Shown here: positions 1 to 4,916 of the stretch, one piece after another
Layout of the letters: each line of letters opens with the position of its first letter
How positions within the stretch are numbered: the stretch's first letter is position 1
Assembly (NCBI GenBank): GCA_012271025.1
Contig: JAAXHF010000655.1
Location: 1 to 6,120, forward strand
DNA: 6,120 nucleotides
Origin: Deltaproteobacteria bacterium
GTDB lineage: Bacteria > Desulfobacterota_B > Binatia > Bin18
Direction: 5' to 3'
The notes under the pieces: generated by a model
Told to the model about the DNA's origin: nothing
The model's input: the letters and a program-made list of their open reading frames with translations, nothing else
Database searches by the model: none
Translations under genes and position numbers: made by a program

Positions 1-125
1 GCATAGTTTTCCAGCGGATGGCTGGCCTCCCGGTCGTGCTCGGCCGCCCGGGCGGCAAAGCCCTGGGCCAGTCGCCGGCTGCGTTGCCGCAGCTGTTCGT
101 CTTCCGGGCTGATCTGAAAGTTCAT
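1..125 (-). CDS. Acyl-CoA dehydrogenase, N-terminal fragment (runs off left edge)
   Basis: Reading the minus strand from the ATG at 125 gives 41 complete codons starting MNFQISPEDEQLRQRSRRLA and continuing to a segment with RAAEHDREASHPLENY. This is the first helical segment of acyl-CoA dehydrogenases, where a short M(D/N)F start, an E-x-x-LR element and an AAEHDRE-type helix are typical. The family are FAD flavoproteins that oxidise acyl-CoA thioesters to enoyl-CoA and pass electrons to ETF. The catalytic Glu and FAD-binding parts lie outside the window, so substrate specificity cannot be told. Two in-frame ATGs exist, at 131 and 125. GGAGG at 134-138 is 8 nt from the ATG at 125 but only 2 nt from the one at 131, so 125 is preferred. 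The gene is divergent from the toxin-antitoxin module. Confidence 0.85.
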   Translation of the reverse strand, partial: MNFQISPEDEQLRQRSRRLAQGFAARAAEHDREASHPLENY

Positions 126-133
126 GCGCATGT

Positions 134-138
134 CCTCC
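134..138 (-). promoter_or_regulatory. Ribosome binding site that decides the acyl-CoA dehydrogenase start
   Basis: GGAGG on the minus strand. The spacing is 8 nt to the ATG at 125 and 2 nt to the in-frame ATG at 131, so the downstream ATG is the likelier start. Confidence 0.7.
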
Positions 139-147
139 ACACACGTC

Positions 148-177
148 CTTATCGCCCCAGCCCAAGAGCGGTGTCAA
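148..177 (-). promoter_or_regulatory. Sigma70-type promoter of the acyl-CoA dehydrogenase gene
   Basis: On the minus strand a perfect -35 TTGACA (172-177) is followed after 18 bp by GATAAG (148-153, four of six matches to TATAAT). Transcription would start near 141 and leave a leader of about 16 nt that contains the GGAGG. The layout resembles the dipeptidase promoter at 4122-4151. Predicted by eye only. Confidence 0.5.
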
Positions 178-253
178 GCCGAATCGGACGCGCCACAGTG
201 GCTCAAAAAATTCTTCTCCGTACGACGCTTTACTCTCAAGTGCCGAGGCGACA

Positions 254-278
254 TATGGTATGAATACTCGGGAATACC
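254..278 (+). promoter_or_regulatory. Candidate promoter and operator of the toxin-antitoxin operon
   Basis: An extended -10 element TGGTATGAA (256-264, TGn followed by a four-of-six -10 hexamer) overlaps an inverted repeat GGTAT (257-261) / ATACC (274-278) with 12 bp between arms. A smaller dyad GTAT-GA-ATAC (258-267) lies inside it. Ribbon-helix-helix antitoxins commonly bind short palindromes over their own promoter, so this is a sensible autoregulatory site. The arms are only 5 bp and no good -35 is visible, so confidence is low. Confidence 0.35.
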
Positions 279-303
279 AGCGGTGGACCACGAGGAGGAA
301 GTC

Positions 304-558
304 ATGCCAATGAAGAAGATCGCCATTTCCCTGCCCCAGCCGGTGCTGGAAACGGTCGACCGTCTGGCCGCGCAGCGGGGCGAGTCTCGCAGCCGTACCA
401 TTGCCACCATCCTGTCTCGGGTAGCCCGCGCCAAAAGGGACCGGGACATCACCGCCCGGATTGACGCCCTGTTTGCCGATGAGACGATCCGAGCGGAACA
501 GAAACGCACGGCTGACGAGTTTTCAGAGATGCAGCCATGGACCAGACAGGAATGGTAA
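304..558 (+). CDS. Ribbon-helix-helix (CopG/MazE-type) antitoxin
   Basis: An 84-residue protein. Residues 4-11 (KKIAISLP) form the DNA-reading beta strand. Residues 12-26 (helix A, VLETVDRLAAQRG) and 29-43 (helix B, SRTIATILSRVARA) complete the ribbon-helix-helix fold. A charged linker leads to a C-terminal tail (about 50-84, rich in D/E with W79 and W84) of the kind that wraps and neutralises MazF toxins. As a dimer it should repress its own operon. The ATG at 304 is preferred over the in-frame ATG at 310 because GGAGG at 294-298 lies 5 nt upstream. The stop codon overlaps the start of the toxin frame (the ATG at 552 is 7 nt inside the overlap), implying translational coupling. The gene looks intact although the toxin frame is broken. 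Confidence 0.85.
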   Translation: MPMKKIAISLPQPVLETVDRLAAQRGESRSRTIATILSRVARAKRDRDITARIDALFADETIRAEQKRTADEFSEMQPWTRQEW

Positions 559-910
559 TACACCAGGGAGAGATATACTGGGTGGTTTTTGCAGGCGAGG
601 GATCAGAGCCCCGGGCCGTCGTCCGGCAGTCGTTCTGCAACACGACCGGTTTAACCACAGCCGCCTCAATACTGTGGTCGTCGCAGCACTCACCTCACAG
701 CTGCGTTACGCCGCCCTGCCCGGTAATGTCCGTCTGCGTAAGGGCGAGGCCAACCTGCCAAAGCCGTGCGTTGTCAATGTCACCCAGATTCAGACGATTG
801 ACCGGGCCTACTTACGAGAGAAGATTGGCACGCTCCCCCGGCGTCTGGTCCGCCAGGTATGGGAAGGAGTCCGGCTGGTGCTGGAGACAAACGGCGCGGA
901 CCGTCCATAA
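552..910 (+). pseudogene. mazF: MazF/PemK-family mRNA interferase toxin, frameshifted
   Basis: The N-terminal part reads MVIHQGEIYWVVFAGEGSEP in the frame of the ATG at 552 (in frame with a possible ATG at 537). After the CCCCGGG run at 609-615 the family signal continues one frame away: GRRPAVVLQHDRFN, then a RLNTVVVAALTS block, a PGNVRL element and PCVVNVTQIQTID, to the TAA at 908-910. Adding one base in the C run restores a 119-residue protein, the usual MazF length. It would hold the conserved RRP arginines (23-24) and Thr48, matching the catalytic Arg and Thr known in EndoA/MazF ribonucleases. MazF toxins cut single-stranded mRNA at short motifs. As written, the uncorrected frame runs open to 1124 and makes no MazF fold. 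It may be a true null allele, an assembly or read error in a GC-rich run, or (less likely) recoding. Confidence 0.85.
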
Positions 911-920
911 GCGCAGCCGA

Positions 921-1061
921 CCGAGCGACATGCTTCCCCGCCGGAGGAGTGTCGCGGCTCATCCTCTTGATTCTGCTTCCTGCCTCTACGCGCTTTGGCT
1001 TGACTCCAGGACTGTGGCGGGGCTACACAGGGGGGAGGAGAAGACACCCGAGCGACATGCT
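921..1061. repeat. Pair of exact 14-bp direct repeats (921-934 and 1048-1061)
   Basis: CCGAGCGACATGCT occurs at 921-934 and again, identically, at 1048-1061, 127 bp apart. The repeats bracket the non-coding gap between the toxin gene and the SnoaL-like gene. The second copy ends just before the Shine-Dalgarno of the latter. Possible meanings are a duplicated regulator site, a target-site-like duplication around a small insertion, or a recombination scar. The sequence does not decide between them. Confidence 0.6.
1000..1029 (+). promoter_or_regulatory. Weak promoter candidate for the SnoaL-RidA-hydrolase operon
   Basis: TTGACT (1000-1005) resembles a -35 element. TACACA (1024-1029), 18 bp downstream, is a poor -10 with three of six matches. 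It lies about 55 bp before the ATG at 1085 and between the two 14-bp repeats. The position fits and the -10 is weak. Confidence 0.25.
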
Positions 1062-1084
1062 ACGGAAAAAAGGAGGAGAGAATC

Positions 1085-1471
1085 ATGCCAGCACACAAAC
1101 CCGAAGAGTGCGACCTGCTGTTGATCGACGCCATACAAAAGGGAGACCTCGAGACGGCGGTAGCGCTGTACGAGCCGGACGCCAATTTTGTGGTGTCTAC
1201 CGACCAGGTTGTCACCGGCCAGGCCGCCATCCGCGAGATCATGCAGGGCTTCATGGCCGCCGAGGCGACGTTCAACATCGAGTCGGTCACCGCCGTGCCC
1301 AGCGCCGACGGGTCTATCGCCGTCACCCGGGTCAAGGGCAGCAGCACCAGTCCGGGTCCTGACGGCAAGCCGGTCACCACGCCCCTCCACAGCGTGGAGG
1401 TCGTCCGCAAGCAGGCCGACGGAACCTGGCGGTTCATCATCGATGACCCCAGCGGAGAAGGACTGAAGTAG
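1085..1471 (+). CDS. SnoaL-like / DUF4440 NTF2-fold protein
   Basis: A 128-residue protein. An N-terminal helix pair (about 7-31, ending in a GDLETAVALYEPDANFV pattern) is followed by a V-x-G-x-x-A-I-R-E helix (43-60) and beta strands (62-70, 77-84, 100-109). It ends in DGTWRFIIDDPS (112-123). This order is that of the NTF2-like superfamily, close to the SnoaL_3/DUF4440 or SgcJ/EcaC-type small proteins. Many members are uncharacterised; others act as ketosteroid-isomerase-like enzymes or ligand-binding cups, so the reaction here is unknown. No signal peptide is seen, so it is probably cytoplasmic. The start is supported by AGGAGGAGA just upstream. It is the first gene of a plus-strand set, 34 bp before the RidA-like gene. 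Confidence 0.75.
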   Translation: MPAHKPEECDLLLIDAIQKGDLETAVALYEPDANFVVSTDQVVTGQAAIREIMQGFMAAEATFNIESVTAVPSADGSIAVTRVKGSSTSPGPDGKPVTTPLHSVEVVRKQADGTWRFIIDDPSGEGLK

Positions 1472-1505
1472 CGTACGGGAAGGAAGGAAAGGAAGGAGAG
1501 GAGCA

Positions 1506-1949
1506 ATGGCAACCCAAACCGCACGTCGCACGTCTCGCACCCAGAAGGCCGCCCCGGACAGCGGCCTGGCCCGCATCATCGACCCAGGCTGGAGCTGGGA
1601 CGACAAGCTGCCGCTAGCCCAGGCCAAGCAGATCGGCAATACCATCTACGTGTCCGGCCAGGTCGCCTTCAACGCCCAGGGAAAACTGGTCGGCAAGGGG
1701 AATATGAAGACCCAGACCCGCCAGGTATTTCGGAATATCAGGGCCGTCCTCAGGGCTGCCGGGGCCAAGATGGAGCATGTCGTCAAAATCAACACCTATA
1801 TTACCGACGCCGACAAATTCATGGATATGCTGGAGGCCCGGGGCGATATCTTTGGCGACAACCCACCGGCCAGTACGGCCGTTGTTGTGGCCGGCCTGGC
1901 ATTTCCGGGTCTGCTGATAGAGGTCGAGGCGATTGCCGTCATACCCTGA
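1506..1949 (+). CDS. RidA/YjgF/UK114-family protein lacking the canonical catalytic arginine
   Basis: A 147-residue protein with the full Rid fold: NTIYVSGQVAFN (45-56), TRQVFRNIRAVLRAAGA (71-87), a VVKINTYITD strand (92-101) and the C-terminal PPAST...EVEAIAVIP (120-147). A polar stretch of about 20 residues precedes the fold, making it a little longer than the 125-130 residues usual for the family. Canonical RidA hydrolyses reactive enamine/imine intermediates and needs an Arg (R105 in E. coli RidA, in a PAR-S/T motif). Here that position is Ser123 in PPASTAV, so imine deaminase activity by the known mechanism is doubtful; it is better seen as a divergent Rid paralogue. GGAGAGGAG supports the ATG at 1506. 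It lies between the SnoaL-like gene and the S33 hydrolase gene, probably in one operon. Confidence 0.9.
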   Translation: MATQTARRTSRTQKAAPDSGLARIIDPGWSWDDKLPLAQAKQIGNTIYVSGQVAFNAQGKLVGKGNMKTQTRQVFRNIRAVLRAAGAKMEHVVKINTYITDADKFMDMLEARGDIFGDNPPASTAVVVAGLAFPGLLIEVEAIAVIP

Positions 1950-1957
1950 CGACACGC

Positions 1958-1963
1958 AGGAGG
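1958..1963 (+). promoter_or_regulatory. Ribosome binding site selecting a GTG start
   Basis: AGGAGG lies 5 nt before the GTG at 1969. The alternative in-frame TTG at 1933 overlaps the RidA coding end and has no comparable site, so the GTG is the likelier start of the hydrolase. Confidence 0.7.
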
Positions 1964-1968
1964 GTGGG

Positions 1969-2877
1969 GTGAGCGAGGTCAAGACCGGCGGTATCCGGAT
2001 GATCCCCATTGCAGGCGGCTACCGGGTGTGGACCAAACGCCTGGGCTCGGGCTCGATTCCGCTCCTGACGCTGCACGGCGGGCCGGGCTGTACCCACGAA
2101 TATTTCGCCTGCTTCGAGGATTTTCTGCCCCAGCATGACATCCAGCTGATCTATTACGACCAGCTCGGCTCGGCCTACTCCGACCAGCCGGACGACCCCA
2201 GCCTGTGGACGCTGGAACGCTTTTGCCAGGAGGTCGAGCAGGTCAGGCAGGCGCTGGAACTGGACCAGTTCTACCTGTTCGGCCACTCCTGGGGGGGCAT
2301 GTTGGGGCTGGAATACGCCCTGCACCACCAGGCCCACCTCAAGGGCCTGATCGTCTCCAACATGACCGCCAGCATCGCGTCCTACGTGGCCTATACCACC
2401 GAGCTGCGCCAGCAGCTGGCCCCGGACGTGCTGCGCCTGCTGGAAGACTACGAAGCCCGCCAGGATTATACAGCTCCCGAATACGAAGACGCGCTGTTCA
2501 GCCACCTGTACACCAAGCATATCTGCCGGCTCGACCCCTGGCCCGAGCCGCTGACCCGTATGTTCCGCCACCTGAGCAAGCCGGTCTACGAGACCATGCA
2601 GGGGCCGAGCGAGTTCGTGATCACGGGTACCTTCAAGGACTGGGATCGCTGGGCCGACCTGTCTCGGATCGCGTGTCCGAGCCTGCTGTCGGTCGGACGT
2701 TTCGACACCATGCGGGTGGCGGACATCGAGCGCATGGCCAGCCTGATGCCCCACGCCCGGGTGTCGATCTGTGAGCGGGGCAGTCACTGCGCCATGTACG
2801 ACGACCAGGCCGCCTATTTCCGTGACCTGGTGCGCTTCATCGGGGATGTCGAAGCCGGACGCTTTACCTCGGGCTGA
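1969..2877 (+). CDS. Proline iminopeptidase-family alpha/beta hydrolase (peptidase S33)
   Basis: A 302-residue protein from a GTG start. The oxyanion-hole motif LHGGPG is at 35-40, and the nucleophile elbow GHSWGG is at 105-110 with Ser107. The acid is probably Asp246 in VGRFD, and the base His273 in GSH. HGGPG with GHSWGG is the signature of prolyl aminopeptidases and related L-amino-acid amidases, which remove an N-terminal residue (often proline) from small peptides or amides. The alpha-helical cap lies between about residues 130 and 225. There is no signal peptide, so it is cytoplasmic. Length is normal for the family. It follows the RidA-like gene by 19 bp and ends 16 bp before the convergent M19 dipeptidase, so two small-peptide enzymes sit side by side. 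Epoxide hydrolase-like or other amidase specificity cannot be excluded. Confidence 0.85.
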   Translation: MSEVKTGGIRMIPIAGGYRVWTKRLGSGSIPLLTLHGGPGCTHEYFACFEDFLPQHDIQLIYYDQLGSAYSDQPDDPSLWTLERFCQEVEQVRQALELDQFYLFGHSWGGMLGLEYALHHQAHLKGLIVSNMTASIASYVAYTTELRQQLAPDVLRLLEDYEARQDYTAPEYEDALFSHLYTKHICRLDPWPEPLTRMFRHLSKPVYETMQGPSEFVITGTFKDWDRWADLSRIACPSLLSVGRFDTMRVADIERMASLMPHARVSICERGSHCAMYDDQAAYFRDLVRFIGDVEAGRFTSG

Positions 2878-2893
2878 AACGGTAGCGCGGTGC

Positions 2894-4096
2894 TCAGCGG
2901 ACCCAGACCTGTTTGAGCACCCGCAGCGCGTTGCCGCCCATGACCTTGGCGATATCCTCGTCGCCATAGCCGTGTTTGACCAGCCAGCGGACGATATTGG
3001 GAAAGTCGGCCGGATTCTCCAGCCCGTCCACGTACGCGACCGGCTGGAAGGATTTGGTGCCGAGGACTTTTGTCACCGACAGCTGGGCGGCGTAGGCCCG
3101 GTGCAATCCGACATGGTCGCCGAACATGGTATCGGGCCCGAAGCCGACATGATCGATCCCCAGCAGGCGGACCGCATACTCGAAGTGTTCCATGCACGAG
3201 TCGAGCGTGTGCCGGGGGTGGCGCTCGGTCAGGGTCGTATGCGGGGCGGCCTCGATGCCCAGCACGCCGCCCTTGGCGGCCAGGGCTTCGAGGACGTGGT
3301 CAGGCTTGAGGCGCGGCGTGTCCCATAAGGCCCGCGCGCCGGCGTGCGAGATGACGGTCGGCTGCTGGCTGACCTCGATCGTGTCCAGGGTCGTCTGGTC
3401 GCCGCAGTGGGCGGTATCGATCAGGATGCCGAGCTTGTTCATGCGTTCCACCGCCTGCCGTCCAAAATCGGTCAGACCGGCGTCGCCGGCCTCACGCAGG
3501 CCACTGCCCAGCACGTTCGACTCACTGTAGGTGATGCCCATGCTGCGCACGCCGAACCCGTACAGCACGTCGAGTCGGTCGAGTTCGTTCTCTATCGGGG
3601 TGGCCGACTCCAGGGTCGGCACCAGGGCCAGTCGCCCCGTCTGGTGGGCGGCCAGGATATCACCCACCCCGTCACACACGACGATAAAGTCCTGGTGAGC
3701 CAGATCGCACAAACGCATGCCCAGGTCGTGGATGATGTCGCCCCACTTCCAGCCGGCGTGCGAGGTGATGGTACACAGGCCGTTCATCAGGTTGTCAAAA
3801 ACGGCGTCCAGGCCGGAGGCCGCCAAGCCCTCAAAACCGCTGAAGTCGCGTCCCAGGCGTTTTTGCTCAAAGATCTCAGTCACGTCCTCGGGCACCACGA
3901 CCGGGTGATCGTGCATCGAGATGGCGACGTGCCGGTCCAACAGGTCCTGGGCGCGCTGTTCCTGGTCGGAGCTGAGGGCGACCCGGGCGGACGGCACCCG
4001 CCCGACCTGTTTGGCCAGTCTGAAGGCTTTGTAGTCGGACTCGGCATCCAGATACTGGTAGGAGCGATAGCCTGCGTAGTGTTTGTGCGTCCCCAT
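2894..4096 (-). CDS. Membrane dipeptidase-family metallopeptidase (peptidase M19)
   Basis: A 400-residue protein with the amidohydrolase-type barrel of M19 enzymes, which cleave dipeptides using two zinc ions. Family landmarks seen are Glu163 in TLES (the bridging Glu position), His230 in LIDTAHCG, His251 in VISHAGA and Asp322 in HVGFGPD, with a C-terminal GYGDEDIAKVMGGNALRV motif (376-393). The first metal motif, normally HxD in a DGHND-type context, here reads MHDHP (61-65), giving HxH. About 55 residues without a signal peptide precede the barrel, so the enzyme looks cytoplasmic rather than exported or lipid-anchored. GGAGG at 4105-4109 lies 8 nt before the ATG. It is convergent with the S33 hydrolase and divergent from the nitroreductase. 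Besides dipeptides, M19 relatives may act on other dipeptide-like or amide substrates. Confidence 0.88.
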   Translation of the reverse strand: MGTHKHYAGYRSYQYLDAESDYKAFRLAKQVGRVPSARVALSSDQEQRAQDLLDRHVAISMHDHPVVVPEDVTEIFEQKRLGRDFSGFEGLAASGLDAVFDNLMNGLCTITSHAGWKWGDIIHDLGMRLCDLAHQDFIVVCDGVGDILAAHQTGRLALVPTLESATPIENELDRLDVLYGFGVRSMGITYSESNVLGSGLREAGDAGLTDFGRQAVERMNKLGILIDTAHCGDQTTLDTIEVSQQPTVISHAGARALWDTPRLKPDHVLEALAAKGGVLGIEAAPHTTLTERHPRHTLDSCMEHFEYAVRLLGIDHVGFGPDTMFGDHVGLHRAYAAQLSVTKVLGTKSFQPVAYVDGLENPADFPNIVRWLVKHGYGDEDIAKVMGGNALRVLKQVWVR

Positions 4097-4121
4097 CGGC
4101 TGGACCTCCTTGTCAGCCCGG

Positions 4122-4151
4122 ATTATTCTGCGTCCAGGGCATCTTTGTCAA
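4122..4151 (-). promoter_or_regulatory. Near-consensus sigma70 promoter of the M19 dipeptidase gene
   Basis: On the minus strand a perfect -35 TTGACA (4146-4151) is followed by an 18-bp spacer and AATAAT (4122-4127, five of six -10 matches). Transcription would begin near 4115, giving a leader of about 19 nt that holds the GGAGG. It is the best promoter in the window. A large dyad lies just upstream of the -35. Confidence 0.65.
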
Positions 4152-4159
4152 AGGCCGGT

Positions 4160-4196
4160 CGGTGATGTCCACGTCCATCCGTGTGTGGACATACCG
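4160..4196. repeat. Imperfect 12-bp inverted repeat in the dipeptidase/nitroreductase control region
   Basis: ATGTCCAC (4165-4172) pairs perfectly with GTGGACAT (4185-4192) across a 12-nt centre. Skipping G4164 as a bulge, the arms extend four more base pairs (CGGT 4160-4163 with ACCG 4193-4196). It lies immediately upstream of the dipeptidase -35 and 8 nt before the nitroreductase Shine-Dalgarno. It could be an operator for a dimeric regulator of both divergent genes, or an RNA hairpin in the nitroreductase leader. No T-run follows, so it is not an intrinsic terminator. Confidence 0.65.
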
Positions 4197-4217
4197 GACT
4201 CAAAAGGAGGGACTCCC

Positions 4218-4901
4218 ATGGACCTTGCGAGCATAGACCATGTTCTGACCACAACGCGGTCGGTGAAAAAACGCCTGGACTTCAGCCGTCCGGTCGACCC
4301 CGAGGTGATCCAGCGCTGTATCGAGATCGCCCTGCAATCGCCCACCGGCGTCAACTCCCAGGGCTGGTACTTCGTGGTCGTGACCGACCCGGACAAGCGC
4401 CTGGCGCTGGGCGAGGTCTACCGCCGGGCCATGCGCGATTATGTGGAGTTCCAGAACCAGCAGCCGCCCCAGTATCCGACCGACAGCCTGCGGGCGGGCC
4501 AGTGGCAGCGCATGCTGGACGCCAGCATGTACCTCAACGAGCGCGTTCATGAGGCTCCGGTCCACATCATCCCCTGCATCAATACCCGAGTGAAAGACTA
4601 TCCGCTGCTGTTCCAGTCTCCCACGCCGAGTTCGTTCTACCACGCCTCGCTGTACGGCTCGATTCTGCCTGCGGCCTGGTCGCTGATGCTGGCCCTGCGC
4701 GCGCGCGGCCTGGGCTCAGCCTGGACCACCGTCCACCTGGTCTACGAGAAGGAGGCGGCCGAGATTCTGGACATCCCGGACACTATCCTACAGGTCGCGC
4801 TACTGCCGGTGGCCCACTTTACGGGCGACGATTTCAGACCGGCCAAGCGGCTGCCGGTCGAAGAGGTCACCTACTGGAACAGCTGGGGCCGGCCGCGCTG
4901 A
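4218..4901 (+). CDS. Nitroreductase-family FMN-dependent oxidoreductase
   Basis: A 227-residue protein. The N-terminal TTTRSVKKRLDF (11-22) matches the RxSxRxF flavin-phosphate motif. SPTGVNSQGWYFVVVTD (41-57) matches the A/SPSxxNxQPW active-site loop. The helix GSILPAAWSLMLALRARGLGSAWTT (147-171) is the dimer/FMN segment, and PAKRLPVEEVTYW (208-220) is the usual C-terminus. Family members are homodimeric FMN enzymes that reduce nitro groups, quinones or enones with NAD(P)H; some have dehalogenase or other roles, and the natural substrate here is unknown. The ATG at 4218 is chosen because AGGAGG (4205-4210) is 7 nt upstream and the protein starts directly before the RS motif. An upstream in-frame start at 4083 would read through the divergent promoter and is rejected. 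It is convergent with the MBL hydrolase, with 6 bp between the two stops. Confidence 0.9.
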   Translation: MDLASIDHVLTTTRSVKKRLDFSRPVDPEVIQRCIEIALQSPTGVNSQGWYFVVVTDPDKRLALGEVYRRAMRDYVEFQNQQPPQYPTDSLRAGQWQRMLDASMYLNERVHEAPVHIIPCINTRVKDYPLLFQSPTPSSFYHASLYGSILPAAWSLMLALRARGLGSAWTTVHLVYEKEAAEILDIPDTILQVALLPVAHFTGDDFRPAKRLPVEEVTYWNSWGRPR

Positions 4902-4916
4902 CGGTCCCTAGTTTTT
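4885..4916 (+). terminator. Possible intrinsic terminator of the nitroreductase gene
   Basis: GGGGCC (4885-4890) can pair with GGTCCC (4903-4908), with one G-U pair and a 12-nt loop. TTTTT follows at 4912-4916 after three bases. The stem starts inside the last codons of the nitroreductase and the T-run falls in the end of the convergent MBL gene. A 6-bp stem is short and pairing is interrupted from the T-run, so confidence is moderate to low. Confidence 0.35.

Noticed and set aside
609..615. Programmed -1 frameshift site in mazF
   Set aside because: No classic X-XXY-YYZ slippery heptamer or clear downstream pseudoknot is visible. A lost base or a read error in a C run is simpler, so recoding is kept only as a remote option.
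986..1645. Minus-strand open frame of 219 codons under the SnoaL-like and RidA-like genes
   Set aside because: It spans two good plus-strand genes and their intergenic Shine-Dalgarno region and has no recognisable domain.
1933..1968. TTG start for the S33 hydrolase at 1933
   Set aside because: It lies inside the end of the RidA-like gene without a Shine-Dalgarno; the GTG at 1969 has AGGAGG at 5-nt spacing.
2873..2896. Terminator between the convergent S33 and M19 genes
   Set aside because: Only a 5-bp GCTGA/TCAGC pairing with a long loop and no T-run can be found.
1939..2967. Minus-strand open frame of 342 codons opposite the S33 hydrolase
   Set aside because: It lies antisense to a gene with clear catalytic motifs, has low-complexity composition typical of GC-rich antisense frames and matches no family I recognise.
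3344..4165. Plus-strand open frame of 273 codons opposite the M19 dipeptidase
   Set aside because: It is an antisense shadow of a gene with well-kept family motifs, and the frame crosses the dipeptidase promoter.
4083..4217. Upstream in-frame start for the nitroreductase at 4083
   Set aside because: It would overlap the dipeptidase start and its promoter. The ATG at 4218 has a strong Shine-Dalgarno and fits the family N-terminus.
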